From: Syncephalis plumigaleata
Taxonomy: Eukaryota; Zoopagomycota; Zoopagomycetes; Zoopagales; Piptocephalidaceae
Length of the DNA stretch: 64,000 bases
Direction of reading: 5' to 3'
NCBI GenBank assembly: GCA_025201365.1
Contig: JAIXMF010000015.1
Coordinates: forward strand, 186,001-250,000
Part shown: positions 1 to 17,817 of the stretch, in pieces
How the letters are laid out: each line of letters opens with the position of its first letter
Numbering within the stretch: position 1 is the stretch's first letter
Program-made: the position numbers and the translations under genes
Notes under the pieces: generated by a model
Databases searched by the model: none
Seen by the model: the letters and a program-made list of their open reading frames with translations, nothing else
Told to the model about the DNA's origin: nothing

Positions 1-19
1 CATTAATTCGAGCGATCAA

Positions 20-797
20 CTACTGGTAATACTTGTCGGCAATGTACATTAAACATTGTAAAATGGCCAAACGCTCTTGTTGTCTCTCTTTAGCGAGTAC
101 CTAACAGTAGATTTAGTAAAATGATAATGACAACATCGTATCCATCGACTAACATGAGTAATAATTCCTCCTGCCTTGTTTGCCTATTACCCGTTAGTAT
201 TTCCTTATATTATATTGTCATAACATAACAGTTACCTGTACAGATAGTTGCGCTTGTTCCTTTGTATTCCGTAGTGCTGCTGCTGCTGCTGTCATCTTAC
301 TTTGTGGTCTATCACTTGGAATGGACGATTCTTCATTCGCTATTTCCTCGTCTGATTCTGAAGCATATCCACTAAGTAATGACAATCCTGTAGTTGGCTC
401 CACTTCTAATGTCTTATCCTATCATCGTTCATATATATATATGTCAACAGCTATTGTTATACTAGACAAGACAAACAACCAACAATACACACTCTAGTTT
501 GCTCGTTATCCTTTAGTGGATACTTGCGCTTACGCTCTGCAATCCATTGTGCAATCTCTTCCGGATTATCTAGTCGTGGAATAGAGTAGCGTGGTGTCCC
601 TTCATATCCATTAGTTGCTCGTCGATCACCGCCACCACCTCCACGACCTCTACCACGACCACCTCGGAAGTGACCACGTCTACCATGTCCTGTAGTGCGT
701 GTACGCCCTATAAACTAGTTATTAGCAACTATATCTACAATTAATAGTCAGACTATACCATACCATTGTAAGAACGTTGTTGTTGTTGTTGTTGCAT
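20..797 (-). CDS. NUFIP1/Rsa1-like snoRNP assembly factor
   Basis: Four exons (797-764, 707-493, 418-236, 100-20) join in frame to about 170 aa. The protein opens with a poly-Gln run and an Arg/Gly-rich stretch. Next comes the NUFIP signature IPRLDNPEEIAQWIAERKRK near residues 60-80, then an acidic GYASESDEE segment. A C-terminal helix near the end contains LAILQCLMYIADKYY, which resembles the C-terminus of NUFIP proteins. NUFIP/Rsa1 proteins bridge Snu13/15.5K and the R2TP chaperone during box C/D snoRNP assembly in the nucleus. All four introns keep frame. The start at 797 is the first ATG after a run of possible intron or leader sequence; an extra upstream exon cannot be excluded. No C2H2 finger like that of animal NUFIP1 is visible. 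Confidence 0.8.
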
Positions 798-902
798 TTC
801 GCTATATAAAAATAAAAGAAGGAAAAGGTTGAAAAGAAATACGAGTGGCAACAATCAAAACAATATCGCGCGTTTTCTTTTTTTCCTATCTGTTCTATCA
901 CC
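798..902. promoter_or_regulatory. Short shared divergent promoter, NUFIP-like / Prp40
   Basis: Only about 105 bases separate the two divergent start codons. No TATA box is evident. The stretch must serve both directions, unless either gene begins with an unseen upstream exon. Confidence 0.45.
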
Positions 903-3427
<2,525 letters not shown>

Positions 3428-3914
3428 TGAATAATTCGATAGACAACATGTTCGTAGGTAAATGTACTACGTTTGAATAGTTGCTTTGTTGTTTGTTAAA
3501 TCAAATAAAGCATGACATAAATCATCTATTAATCATTTATAAGATAGAATAGAACACAATGATAAACATATATGTATGTATATAGAGAGTGATTATTATT
3601 ATTATTATTATTATTTACATGATGACTTGTATTCATTGATATGCTATTTGATCATTCTGTAGCAATTACATCAATGTAACAGTATGAGTGTGAGTGTGTG
3701 TATCCCCAATAACAACAACAACAATAGTAACAATGACAATAACGACAATAATAGTATAATGATGCTAATATACTAATAGCTAGCTAGAGTAAGGATAAGT
3801 GAATATGTGTATAGAGAACTGCTATTACTATTACTATCATAATCATTATTATTACTATTATTACTATAATATATATATATCTGTATATATGTATGTATGT
3901 ATATATGCTGATAA
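3428..3914. other. Convergent 3' intergenic, AT-rich
   Basis: The stretch lies between the 3' ends of Prp40 and CLASP. It holds an (ATT)n tract near 3595-3615, AAC/AAT-rich runs near 3710-3770 and TA-rich simple sequence. No gene is seen. Confidence 0.6.
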
Positions 3915-6900
3915 TTACCGCACTATCTGATTACGATTGATGTAAACCGCAACCAACTTACGCTGTGGTACTGATAAATGAGTTAAATAAACGTCTAATT
4001 GATCACCTTGGATGCCATGTAGTGCCACCAATAGATCAACGGCCGATTTACGCACTTCTGGTGTATGATTATTCAAACCCTAATCGTCATTAATGTGTAG
4101 ATAGGGAAATGAATAGATTAGAATACGAGTTATAGATCATAATAGGAGCATTTCTTCTTACCTCAGTGGCTAATCCAACAATCTTGGCCACCGCCTCCGA
4201 GGATAGAATGGTACACTCGGAGCGGCGTAACAATTTCGAGAATAGCATGAATCCAGTGGCCAATGGATTAGACTTGACACCGAATAGAGTACCGAAGTTG
4301 ATCGTTGATGTCGTGTCATTCGTCGAGTTATTATGCTGATCACTACTCGAGGCTTCGCCATCATTATTTGTAGACTCGTTCTCCTCCTCCTCTCCTCCTT
4401 CTCCATTTGCTCTTGCCTCTGACGCAATATGTGCCACGCATCCTTCCAATAAATGGATTAACGCATCGAGACATACTTGATGGTTGGTTAATGAGACAAA
4501 TGCGTCCAGCGCATCTTCTGCAGCACTGCATACTGAATGTGAGTCATTAGTCCGGCATATCATCAATTGACGAAGTAGCGCGTTGGCATCTACTCCTAAT
4601 AGTGCGGATTCACAATGAAGTAGCTGTTTCACCAATAGAATACAGTATTCCTTCTTGGCCACATCCTAAGAAGATTAATGATAAATAATAATAATGAAAT
4701 AAGTAAGCATATCTAACTATTACTATTCCTATTACAATACCTTTTCATTTTCTAAAAATGTAATTGATTCTGTTACTAGTGCACTGAATCCTTCTCCATT
4801 AGCGCCCCAGACTGATTCGGTAAGTGTTGGATCAATATCAGGTGATGTCTCCTTTGCTAATCGGATTAGTTTACGGAATATCAAACTATCCGCGGTACCA
4901 TCATGCAATTGCGATAGTCCACGGTGAAGTGTATCAATCTTGTCGCTCACTCCAGCCGATAAAGGTGAGGTGGCCGATAATCCTAATAATACAAGGTAAG
5001 TAAACAGTAATTAATTAATTAGTGTAAATCTTACCATGTCGACTAAACAGGCTCATTGGTTTTTTATCAACATCAGTTGATATTCTTAGTGGAGTTGGTG
5101 GTGATTTTGGTTTAGATGCTGACGTACTGCCGTTGGTAGCATGTCCATTGGTAGTGGAACTTCCCTTGGGTGGAGTAAGTGGCGCGGTCATATCTTGCGA
5201 GTTGCCATTCTCGCCATTGATCGATAGACTAGCGATTGACGAATCAACCTAATAATGTCATCAATGATCATTAGTATGTCATGGTATTTGTATTATATCG
5301 TGTATACACACTACTTACATGAGCCATATCATTATCCATTGCACCGTTGTAATGTTGTGCATCATAGGTCTCTATGTAGTCGGCTTCTTCGTCTTCGTCG
5401 CCGTAAACACCGTCCTCCTCACCTACTTCCACGTGTCCGTTTCCTGCTGCGTAAACTGGCATACCAATCTCGGGATGATCGTCGTAGTAGCCCTCCTCTT
5501 CCTCTTCCTCCATACGTGCCACGTCTATACCGGTAACTGCTTCTACATCGGCAACTACCGCGGCATCAAAGCTGTAGAGAACCTGCTCGAACAGCACGTG
5601 ATTCACTTGACGAAGATTGTTAATCAAATCAACGAGGTTCTGATAGATCTTTGATGTGGCAGACGTGGTCGTCAACAACGGGAATAGACGAGTGAGATAA
5701 AGTTTAAAGTTGGACATATCGGCGAAATAGCACTTTGCCTCGTAGCCGATCTCGCCATTATTCTCATCGATAACACGATCCGACATTTCCTTCATCCATG
5801 CCACCACGCCTGCAATTATCTTACGTCGTCCGGCTGCACTCATTGCCGGGGTACCGGCGGCTTTCTTGACACCACCTGGTCCAGAGGCAGCACCCGATAT
5901 GAGACAACGACACAGAGCGGGTGCCGCATAATAATCGCCCAAGCTTTGTTTCAATCGTCGTAATGGTGTTAGTTTACCGGGACCGCAACTACTGGCGACA
6001 TCGCTAGAAGTCTCGATACTAATGACACGCGATATAATCTGCTCGAGCGGTACCACCTGGGTAATTGAATCCATGTGCTCGGGTACTAACGCCGCTTTCA
6101 CCACATCGGCATTGGCATCGGTGAACAGGCTGAGTAGCACGGGTGTGAGTGTTTGCGCTACGGGAAGTGCCTTCGCTTCAACTAGTGCCTCGTAGGAGGA
6201 ACCCTCGGCCTGCATCATATGGGTCATCTCGACTAGACCCTCGACTCGGACACGCCAGTCGGTATGCTTGAGCTGATCGATCAACGGCAAACGACGATGA
6301 CCGAGCGACGAGCCTGGACGACGTGTGGCCTGCACGCCCGGTCTATGCGATGCTACCGATTGACTGCGTCGTCCCACGGTGGGCGACATTGGTCGTTTCT
6401 TATTGCTGGGCGATGAAGAGCGTGTCGTGCTCACTTGTCGTGCAGGTGGCGGTGACACTGAGAGTCGACGTGCCGCTGACGATGAAAGACTAGTCGGCGA
6501 CAATGGCGGTTGCGGCGACATGATACTGCCACGTGATCCCGACGACGGAGTACGACGCGGTCCTGATGGTGATCGTGATCGACTCTCGTTGGAGCTGGTC
6601 GCCGACATGCGGGATGCCGGTCTACGCGGCGACAATGGCGGTGATACTATCGATGCTGACGGTGTACTCGGTCGACCTGAACGTGCACCGCCTTTACTCA
6701 TTGGCGAATGCGGCTTAGCAGCACCAGGACTAGTTGGTATGGGCGCATCCTCCGAGGTGGTCACGGTGAGTACATGTTTACCCAATGAGGATGCAGCACG
6801 GGTTTTGGCACCGCTACCACCAGCTGCACCTGTACCGGCACGTGACGCAGGACGTAATGGTGTTTTCGATGAAACGGTTATACCTTGCGTTGACGCCGTG

Positions 6901-7811
6901 TACAACTTGCCCAACTGACGAATAAGCTGTTTCTTATTAGAGGCGTCGACAGAGTTTAGAATACTAAAAGAAAGAAAGGAAAACATCGCAATTAGTTAGC
7001 TAATTCGATTAGTGGCAGTATATGCCCGAATACAACAACTTACGCTTGCGCACGATCTTGCCACAATTCCCAGTACAATTGGAAGGCTTCACGACTAACC
7101 TCACGAGTACTCGGGTTGGCATCCGCTACACCACGTCGTATACTCTTGTCGATAATCTCCACGCCACCGGAGCGCACGATGGCATCGTAGCGATTATGAC
7201 CGTGTGCCTCGAGAACGGTTTTTATAAATCCCGCGGCAAATGCTCGCAACTGACCGTTCTTGTCGACAACGGCCAAATGAATAGCATTTAGATTGCGAAC
7301 GTGATATGAGGTGTTGCGGATCAACTCGTGGGTTGTCGCTGCCGCACTTTGCGAGATAAGTTTCTTGGTTGCAGCACAGGCTTTAATCAAGTTTTGTAAA
7401 AGTAGTTCGGCTTTTGGATCTAATGTGGTGGTAAGTTGTTGCGTTAAATCGGTTATCAATGCCATAACAGTGAGAACTAGAGAAGTACGTAGACTGTGGA
7501 TCTAAAGAAGAGGTAGCGTCGTCGTAAGCATTCAATTATCACGTTACTACGCATGATGTGTGCGTCACATTCCTAGGACTTCTTACCGTTTCCACGATAC
7601 CCTCAAGTATCTGAAGGATTCCACTCATAAATGCATCCTTGTAGTCTTCATGCGCACCGCCGCGTAATAGACCGCGTACATGGTTGAGTGCTTTATCACG
7701 ACGCTCCCAATTGTCTTCCGACTCTTTTTCTGAAAATAGTTTGGCTATCTTTGCAAACTCTTGATCGAGTTCTTTCTTTGAATTGACTTTGACGGGCTTT
7801 GGATCAACCAT
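3915..7811 (-). CDS. CLASP/Stu1-family microtubule-associated protein
   Basis: Seven exons (7811-7587, 7501-7044, 6963-5319, 5248-5035, 4982-4741, 4665-4162, 4079-3915) join in frame to about 1150 aa. The N-terminal TOG-like region has NWERRDKALNHVRGLLRGG, then a HEAT-repeat block ending REAFQLYWELWQ, as in CLASPs. The middle is a long Ser/Pro/Arg-rich basic linker (SPRRPAS-type motifs), typical of the microtubule-lattice binding region. A second TOG-like segment (LPLIDQLKHTDWRVRVEGLV) and a C-terminal HEAT region (TPEVRKSAVDLLVALHGIQG) follow. CLASP/Stu1 stabilises spindle and cytoplasmic microtubules by promoting rescue. Each intron is GT-AG and phase-consistent, so the gene looks intact. 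The start MVDPKPVKVNSKK is the first ATG of the TOG domain. Confidence 0.93.
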
Positions 7812-10436
7812 GATAGGATAAGAGATGACTATCCGTTGTAGAGATAGCTATCTAACGACAGAATAATAGAGTGAGTTTAGATGCTGTATCTGACGAGAGA
7901 GTGTGCGTATATATGTATATGAAATATGATATAGAGTAATCGAATAACGGAATAAATAGACCAAGAATGGTCTAAGATGAAATATCGAACAACAACAGTA
8001 ACAATAACAACAGGTTAGAATACACAGGTGCCAAGTAAACAGTAAGATGGATACGTGTCCACGTGGGATGTGCAAGTGTGTATATATTGTATGCGTGTGG
8101 AGAGTAGAGAAGCCTCTTTCATTCAATATGTTCGGATGAAGTTGGCGTACCGCTTGGACCAACACGATTCGAACAATTACTGCAGTTCTATCGGTCTGAA
8201 TAGACTACGGGACGTTGAGAAACGCAGTATTGTCGTTATTATGCTTATCGGCGTAGACAGGGATGGCGTCAAGGCGAGAGAGGGACCCAGTGTGAATTGT
8301 GGAGGAAGAGAGAGAGAAATACGAAGTCAAGTAAAGGTTGAATTGGATGGAAATAAAAAGAGTACTCAGTAATGAGATGGAATCCAGATGCATATAAAGC
8401 GAGTAACAACGCCAATCGCTACAGCAAACGCTGAAGCGCAATAGAATACTTATGTATGCGTGTGTGCGTTGTTTGCTTTTAGTCAGAACCGAGTGCTAGA
8501 ATGGATATGAACGCGCGTATGCGTGCGTATGTGTGGGGGTGGGGGTATGTGTGTTTATGGCGTATATGTTCAAAGCGAGCAATAGTGATGTGGTAACAGT
8601 GTAGGGGAAAACGAGAAGCGCAAGGAAAGAGATAAAAGTGCAAAGAGAAAGAAAGAGGTTACGGATGGTGTACACTAATAGTAATTAGCGGTAATCTCGT
8701 TTGTATTCAAGCGGAGATAATTATATCCCTCGGGTATTCAGAATGAATCAATGCATCACCGATATATGTTGTGATTTCATAATACAACCCGATTACCGCT
8801 TTGCTATTGTATTATAGATGGTTCGATCATCATCTATAATCACTTGTTAGAATATCATGCTATTCTAAGCAGACATGGCAATATAGCACCCGTATTATGC
8901 TGATTGCTTTGGATAAAAAGAACAGCAACTAAATAGCAATAGCGATGGTGATGTTACGAGGACGATGGTGGTATCGGGTTCAAGTCAAGTGACTGCACCT
9001 TGACACCAGTGTTCGCTGTTCCTCACTATAGAGCAATAACAATAATAAACGACGCTTACCTCTTGTAAATTGACGAAAGGAGAAAGGAGTAACTTGAAGT
9101 TGCTAGTGCGTATGTTGTTGTATGGAGATATTATGTAGTGAAACGACTCGTACACCGCTGTATGGCCCGCAACAGTACAATAGTCTACTATAGTGGTGAT
9201 GTTTAGGAGAGAGCGAAATGCAACAGGTATTTGTATTAAGAAAAGGATAGCAAGAGTGTAATTGCAGTGGTGACAATAATAGGTGTAGTTGTAGTTGTAG
9301 TTGTAGCTGTAATAGTTGTAATAGTTGTAGTAACGGTAATAATAAAGGAGCGGTGGTGAAGTTATTAATAATAAAAGTAAGTAGGAATAAAAGAGCGAAG
9401 AAGAAAGGACCTCGGATGTAATACGCGCAGCACAATGGCACGACGATGAGATGGATACGAATACGTCCAAGGACGGAAAAGACCAGGGGGACGAGGGGTG
9501 GACCACGGGAGGGGAAGGCGTACGAACGAGAGCGGATAGGTAAGCGAGAGAGAGAGAGAGAGTGAGTGAGAGTGAGTGAGAGTAAGTGAGCGCGTGTCAC
9601 CAACAAGCAAACAAGCTACAATTAGATAGCAGTCGATATATATATATAATGTAATATAGATAAGGAAGTAATAAGCGATAAAGATGGTAGTAAAGATGAT
9701 AGTGATGGTGGGCGGGTTTAGGAAAAAGGTCAAAGACGTGTTGAAGCAGGAGGAGTGGCAACCAAGGCCGTAACCACGTTCAACTCGTTGTGTTAAGTTT
9801 CACTGTTTAACGCATGCGCGTGTAGAAAGTTGTAATAATAGAAGTAATAGCGGTAGCAGTAGTAGAAGTAATAATAATATATTAATGCTGTTGTTGTTAT
9901 TGTTGTCATAGGGTGGACGCATTAATGTATCATTGTGTTCTGATATCCGCGTGGTTACTATCAACATCAGCAGCAGCAGCAGCACCACCACCACCACATG
10001 AAGCAGAAAATGTTTTTGGCGATTAACCTCGCTTATTAGGCAATGACGAGTACAAAGCGTAGGAACATCACTAAGGGGCACCACATTATTAGTAATTAGA
10101 ATGGATAATAGAGGGGAACATTCGTAGAATATCCACGAAATAAGCATCAATTTACGAATTGGCAAGTAAATAGGCTTATGCAGATACGAGTTATACGAAT
10201 TGTACGCATACATCACACAGGTAAGGGCTTGTATCAACTGTCGCAGCCGTGGCATTGTTGTTATTCTGTAAAGAAACGCGATCCTTCTTTCTTCCGGTCT
10301 AATAACAGGCACGTAACCCCCATCCGTACACGCAACACCTGTACACACACACACTCGCGCACACTCGCGCATACGCACACTCGCATACGCACGTACATAC
10401 AACATACTTGTTTTTATTGTTCATCTTCACTGGAAT
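7812..10436. other. 2.6 kb intergenic; purine-rich leader of CLASP
   Basis: No ORF here has recognisable protein features; the longer ones are translations of simple sequence. The + strand is strongly purine-biased over much of 7850-9760, including a GA-rich run near 9541-9592, so a minus-strand CLASP leader would be pyrimidine-rich. CA/GT repeats occur near 10340-10380. Confidence 0.55.
9541..9592. repeat. (GA)n/(GAGT)n microsatellite
   Basis: The tract is GAGAGAGAGA followed by imperfect GAGTGAGT units, and lies inside the purine-rich block upstream of CLASP. Confidence 0.8.
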
Positions 10437-11194
10437 ATGTCACCATTTCAATCTATCCTACGAGTATCGCAGTTTGTCAGTCGACGTGGTTTGCAACGGT
10501 TAGTGCAAACTGAGTGGAATCATCAATATACACGTTTCGTCGCGAGACCTACAGTTATTCAAAGTCGTTCATTAGCAAACCAAGCTGTAGTAAGTGAGCA
10601 AGTCTATTGCTGTAGCCTATCTAACACGAGTATTACGCAATACAGAAGAGTTCACTATGGCAACTAGGTCGACTTAACCATATAGCCATAGCGGTGCCGG
10701 ACCTCGAACAAGCCTCGGCTTTCTATCAACAATCACTCGGCGCCGATATTAGCGAGGCAGTGGTGAGTTGGCCATCATCTATCGAATGATACATTGGTGG
10801 AGCATGCTCCTAATCGTATCTGGTATCTTCTAGGCACTTCCAGAACACGGTGTTACTACCGTGTTTGTTAATTTAGGCAATACAAAACTCGAGCTGCTAC
10901 ATCCACTTGGTGAAAACAGTCCAATTGCCAACTTTCTAAGTAAGAATAAGCTAGGTGGCATGCATCACATTTGCATCGAGGTAATTATATGGCTAGTTGT
11001 AGATGGTATATATATCTATCTTTATTGACATTAGTATCTAGGTGAATAACATTGAAGAGGCAATGAAGGCAGTACAGGCACAGGGAATACGCACACTATC
11101 GAATGAACCAAAGATCGGTGCTCATAATAAGCCTGTTGTATTCTTGCATCCTAAAGACTGCGGCGGTGTATTAGTGGAGTTGGAGCAGGAATAA
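10437..11194 (+). CDS. MCEE: Methylmalonyl-CoA epimerase, mitochondrial
   Basis: Four exons (10437-10589, 10646-10762, 10834-10980, 11042-11194), all phase 0, encode 189 aa. The first about 50 residues are Arg/Ser/Gln-rich without acids, like a mitochondrial presequence. The mature part is a vicinal-oxygen-chelate fold: LGRLNHIAIAVPDLEQASAF carries the first metal His, TKLELLHPLGENSP the first-half Glu, GGMHHICIEV the second His and GGVLVELEQ the terminal Glu. The enzyme interconverts (2S)- and (2R)-methylmalonyl-CoA between propionyl-CoA carboxylase and B12-dependent mutase. Length and motifs match the animal and bacterial family. Most Dikarya lack this route, so the gene is a useful lineage marker. 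Confidence 0.93.
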
Positions 11195-11347
11195 ACCTCG
11201 ACATTTAAGCAACAATTGATGGCATAATGATACGTGAACATGATTAGCATTTATTGAGCAATTTGTTGCAAATGATTAGCCATATTAACTAATCGTAACT
11301 GAAAAGAAACACACAGCAAATGCCACTTATTGTATAGTATAGTAAAC

Positions 11348-12583
11348 TTAGCCAGTTGTTTTAGGAATATGCATACGAGCTTCCTGGCATGCTTGAGCCA
11401 CTGCCATATCGCCATGATAATTGGCAAATTTCTCGGTTTCTATCAAGGCAGCATTGGCATCTGCTTCATTGCCTTGCATCTAGAATAAACGTTGTCATTA
11501 TCACTATTATTATTGCTATAGTTTGAGTTCGTAATTTACCTGGAGTATTCGTGCTCGATTAAACAGTAAAGCACCTCGCATAGCTTGACAGATACCACCA
11601 CGACCTCGACGTGCCACCGTCAATCCCTGTTCTGTGGCATCTCTGGCTAGTGCTAAATTGCCTACACCAGCAGCTGCATCCGCCAAGTGGCATAGCAAAC
11701 TACTAACTTGGCAATCATCGGAGGAAGCGGGCCAACGACGTAATGCCAATTGATAGATGGGCAGAGCACGTCGATAAAACTCACGCTCCGAGTAGAATCG
11801 TGCCAAAGCATCGAGACATGATACGAAATCAGTATTGCTCACCCAACTCGGTAGTTCCATGAGTGTCGATGTCGATGTGTCGGGTGGTCGTTGACTTGCT
11901 CGCATTACATGCATCAATGACCACACGTAATAGCGTTCGGCCTGTTTGTCAGTCTCTCGATCTGCACTGTAAAGATCACCCAGTTTCTGGGCCAGTCCCA
12001 ACAGTCGATGATGCTGACTGGCCGTCAACTTCTCCCATCCAGTCTCATGATCACTATTGCTCTTCTCGGATCCCGCATGAAGTATGGTGCGGAATGCTGT
12101 TTCGTATGCCTCGATAGCTTCACGTCGCCAGCGTGTCGCGTTCGACTTTTCGGCCTGCTGTTCTAGTAGACCGCCAAGTGCGATAAGGATTCCTGTAGCG
12201 GCGGGTCCTGCCAAATTCATACCGGCTGCCTCGGCCTGTCTCCACGCTCGACGATAGAGCCGGATGGCCGATTCAGGCTCATTACGATGCTTCTCGTGAA
12301 GAAGAGCTTGGCGCAACGTCTGGCGTACATCTCGTGGATAATTCCACGCATTAATGATGAATGGACGTGCCAACACGAGACCTACTCCTGCACCCGCGAG
12401 TAGAGCGAGTATCATCGGTCGATGACGACGTAGTGGACCCGTATCATTGTCGTGTATCGTGCCAAAATGAGCAAATCGCCTAGGAACCCGTAGAGGCTGC
12501 CAGCTACTAGTATTACGAACGTGCATCGGCATCCACCGAGCGATAACAGGTGGATTAAGCACTCTTTTGATCATCTTATACAT
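11348..12583 (-). CDS. Mitochondrial inner-membrane TPR protein, Mgr3-like
   Basis: Two exons (12583-11540, 11479-11348) give 391 aa. The N-terminus is basic and Arg-rich (presequence-like). It is followed by one hydrophobic segment (MILALLAGAGVGLVLA, about residues 57-72). The remainder is helical with TPR-like repeats: ESAIRLYRRAWRQAEAAG, RREAIEAYETAFRTIL, RRALPIYQLALRRWP, NLALARDATEQGLTVARRG and the exon 2 helix NEADANAALIETEKFANYHG. This layout matches fungal Mgr3, which delivers substrates to the i-AAA protease Yme1 in the inner membrane; TTC19-like proteins are an alternative. Assignment rests on architecture, not on a diagnostic motif. Confidence 0.65.
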
Positions 12584-13190
12584 TATTATTACTATTATTA
12601 TTATTGGCTGCCAAGTAAGAAAAGAGGATCAGTTTAAAACAATTTTTTATTTCGTTTTATGTTTGAAAACTTGTTAAGAAACCAAAAGCTAATGACGTCT
12701 ATGCATATCTACTACTCTTATGCTTAACTCGTATCTAATGACACGTAGAAACATATATTACCAACTAGTAGTTAATAGACTATAAACACTGTAGTCATTA
12801 GGCCATCTATCTAGAATAATAACAACGGAACCCTTACTTACCTCTAATGTACGTATATCAACATTTATCCGCAACCGATGACGATATGCAAAAAAATCGG
12901 TGATGGAAACATGTGGAACCCGCTGGAATGTGAGGTCGTGTCAGATTCGCTTATCCTTTTTTACATTTAAAAAACCACCCACATCATCCGCAACAGTGGC
13001 ATCAGTATCGCATCCATTAAAAGGCGCGCATTTACTAGTGGAGTTGTTTTTTTTTGTTGACTACAACGGTTGCTCTCTCTTTCTGTGTGTGTGTTCCTAC
13101 TTGCTATCTTCTTCTTCTTCTTCTTCTTCTTACTATTGTACCTTCTCTACCTTCTGCATTTGATTCTAGTTTCTTCACTATTTTTACACA
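12584..13190. promoter_or_regulatory. Divergent intergenic between TPR gene and Hsp110
   Basis: About 600 bases with an (ATT)n run next to the TPR start and a pyrimidine-rich (CTT)n stretch near 13105-13130 just before the Hsp110 ATG. It presumably holds both promoters. No gene is seen. Confidence 0.45.
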
Positions 13191-16064
<2,874 letters not shown>

Positions 16065-16453
16065 TTATAAATAAGAGCGAGATAGCAGAAGCCGAAAGTG
16101 ATTCCATTCCACTTCCCCCGTCATTATGATCATTTCATTCCATTCACTGTTCTTGGCACATTATGTAGAATGTTAATAAAAAAGAATATTGGCTGATGTT
16201 TATTACTTGCTGCTTGCATGTAAATGAGAAAAGGATAACAATTGTAATATTGAAATGCTAAATACGTTTATTGATGATGAAATCATTAGATCATACAACA
16301 ATATCAGCAGTTGTATGGTCATGCTGTGCGAGTGTCATCACATTCTCATTGCCTATATGATTGCTAATCCATTCAATGACCTATTAGTATTTTAGTAGAA
16401 TGAATCAGCTATTGCTCGGTACTTACCGTATACTAATAATGTTCTAATTATAC
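16065..16453. other. Convergent 3' intergenic
   Basis: 3' flanks of Hsp110 and the kinase-like gene. AATAAA-like sequence occurs near 16177-16184. No gene is seen. Confidence 0.5.
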
Positions 16454-17517
16454 CTATAAAGTGCGTGGTGGTAGTCCTTCTAATGCACGCATAGGAGAGG
16501 AGCAAGGAAATGGATCCGATTGTATCGTGTAATGAACTTTGAGAAGATAGTATATTGCAGGAATGACCGCCTTTATATCACCAACTCTTAAGCTTATATG
16601 ACGTGGAGATCCTTTAAATCTATCTAAATAACCGAGTACGGCTTGTTTGGTCAATACATAGCCATAAGCATAAGGATTTTCTCCTTTCTTCAGAGGAACA
16701 AATAGGTTCAAGAATTCAATTAACGCTTTCTTAAGTCCGTTACAACTCTCGTATTTCTGAATTGGATTCAATGATCGATACTCCTCGTCATTCGTGTTTA
16801 TAGGTTGCCAGTCATGTCGCTTTTCAACTAAGCTTATTGAATCAAAATCAATGATTTTTACGCCAACTATTCTGCCAAAGAAGCTCCTTTGTATCATAAT
16901 ATCTACATTCCATGATTAGCTTATTTCATGATTAAATGCTTACTTACTTGACGGATACAGATCATGATGGTTAATACCAGCATTGTAAAGATAAATCAAT
17001 CCTTCAATAATATCAGGCAATATCTCGGCAGTGGTAATAAATGCTTGAGGAACGGTTCGTTTTTCAAAGTAATCTTCTAGAAGCACGCCATCGATGAAGC
17101 TGTAAAGATAGCAGAAGTAGCTTATACGATTATGCTTATAAAATTCGAATTGATCCAATGGATCCATGACATTTTGCTGGCCTGATGTGTAATCGTCTGT
17201 CAGCTTGTCCTTTGCTTCCACCAATGCCTTGAATGCGCGTACCTCGTTAGAAAATGTGTCGCATTTCATAAAGACATCCTTCTGTTGCCAAGTTACTCGA
17301 GCTAGACAAAGATCATAGCCATTTCCACCACTCCAGCGTATATTCGATAATCCAAGCTTTTCCTTGTTTTCCTCAACGTATTCTTGAGCAAAAGTGTTAT
17401 AGAATAGCTACCCTCTTTCTTAAAAACACCGAAAGCAGAATGGACACTGGATATTTGAGATAACAGTGCTAGAGCACAAATGCTAATAGTCAATGTAGAA
17501 TGTAGAGTTATTCGCAT
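16454..17517 (-). CDS. Secreted protein kinase-like protein
   Basis: Three exons (17517-17430, 17382-16948, 16902-16454) give 323 aa. Residues 1-25 form a signal peptide (MRITLHSTLTISICALALL, cut near VHSA). A kinase-like fold follows: a Gly-rich loop region (WSGGNGYDLCLARV), a probable VAIK lysine in VFMKC, a helix-C Glu in FSNEVRAFKAL, the catalytic loop NHHDLYPSN (HRD Asp and loop Asn kept) and VKIIDFDS where DFG is expected, so Gly is replaced by Asp. The C-lobe is short and divergent. A secreted protein with a nearly complete kinase core could act on host or prey, or be a pseudokinase. The exon 1 junction has two in-phase choices (47- or 29-base intron); the longer was taken. It shares a 300-base divergent region with Vti1. 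Confidence 0.72.
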
Positions 17518-17817
17518 ATTATTCGTTACGATCTAAGAGTAAAATAGTGAATGTGCATATATTACGCGTGTAAATAAGAAGAAGAAAAAGAAGATAGTGA
17601 GCTACTGTAATGTAAATACAGAAAAATACTTAATATCCACGTGACTCTCTATACAAATTGGAAATAACATCCCACAACATGTCCTTGGTGACATTCCATT
17701 CATTTTACTTACTTCTTCACTCTACTCTATCCTTACTTTTACCCTATACTTTTTTAAGTGTCATACCAGCAACTTGTCTATCATCACCTTGACCATTAAC
17801 AGAATTAGCGAGGGAAT

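Noticed and set aside
6379-6918. 179-codon + strand ORF inside CLASP
   Set aside because: It is the antisense shadow of the Ser/Arg-rich CLASP linker.
7503-7586. CLASP as two separate genes (starts at 7811 and 7465)
   Set aside because: A phase-0 GT-AG intron (7586-7502) joins them, and the reading frame is open upstream of Met 7465.
8985-9733. Three overlapping minus-strand ORFs of 120-170 codons
   Set aside because: They translate GT/GA-rich simple sequence into Tyr, Leu or Ser-Leu runs, have no domain and overlap each other in different frames.
9800-10405. 201-codon minus-strand ORF
   Set aside because: Composition follows CA and ACT repeats; no start context, domain or splice structure. 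It overlaps the MCEE promoter.
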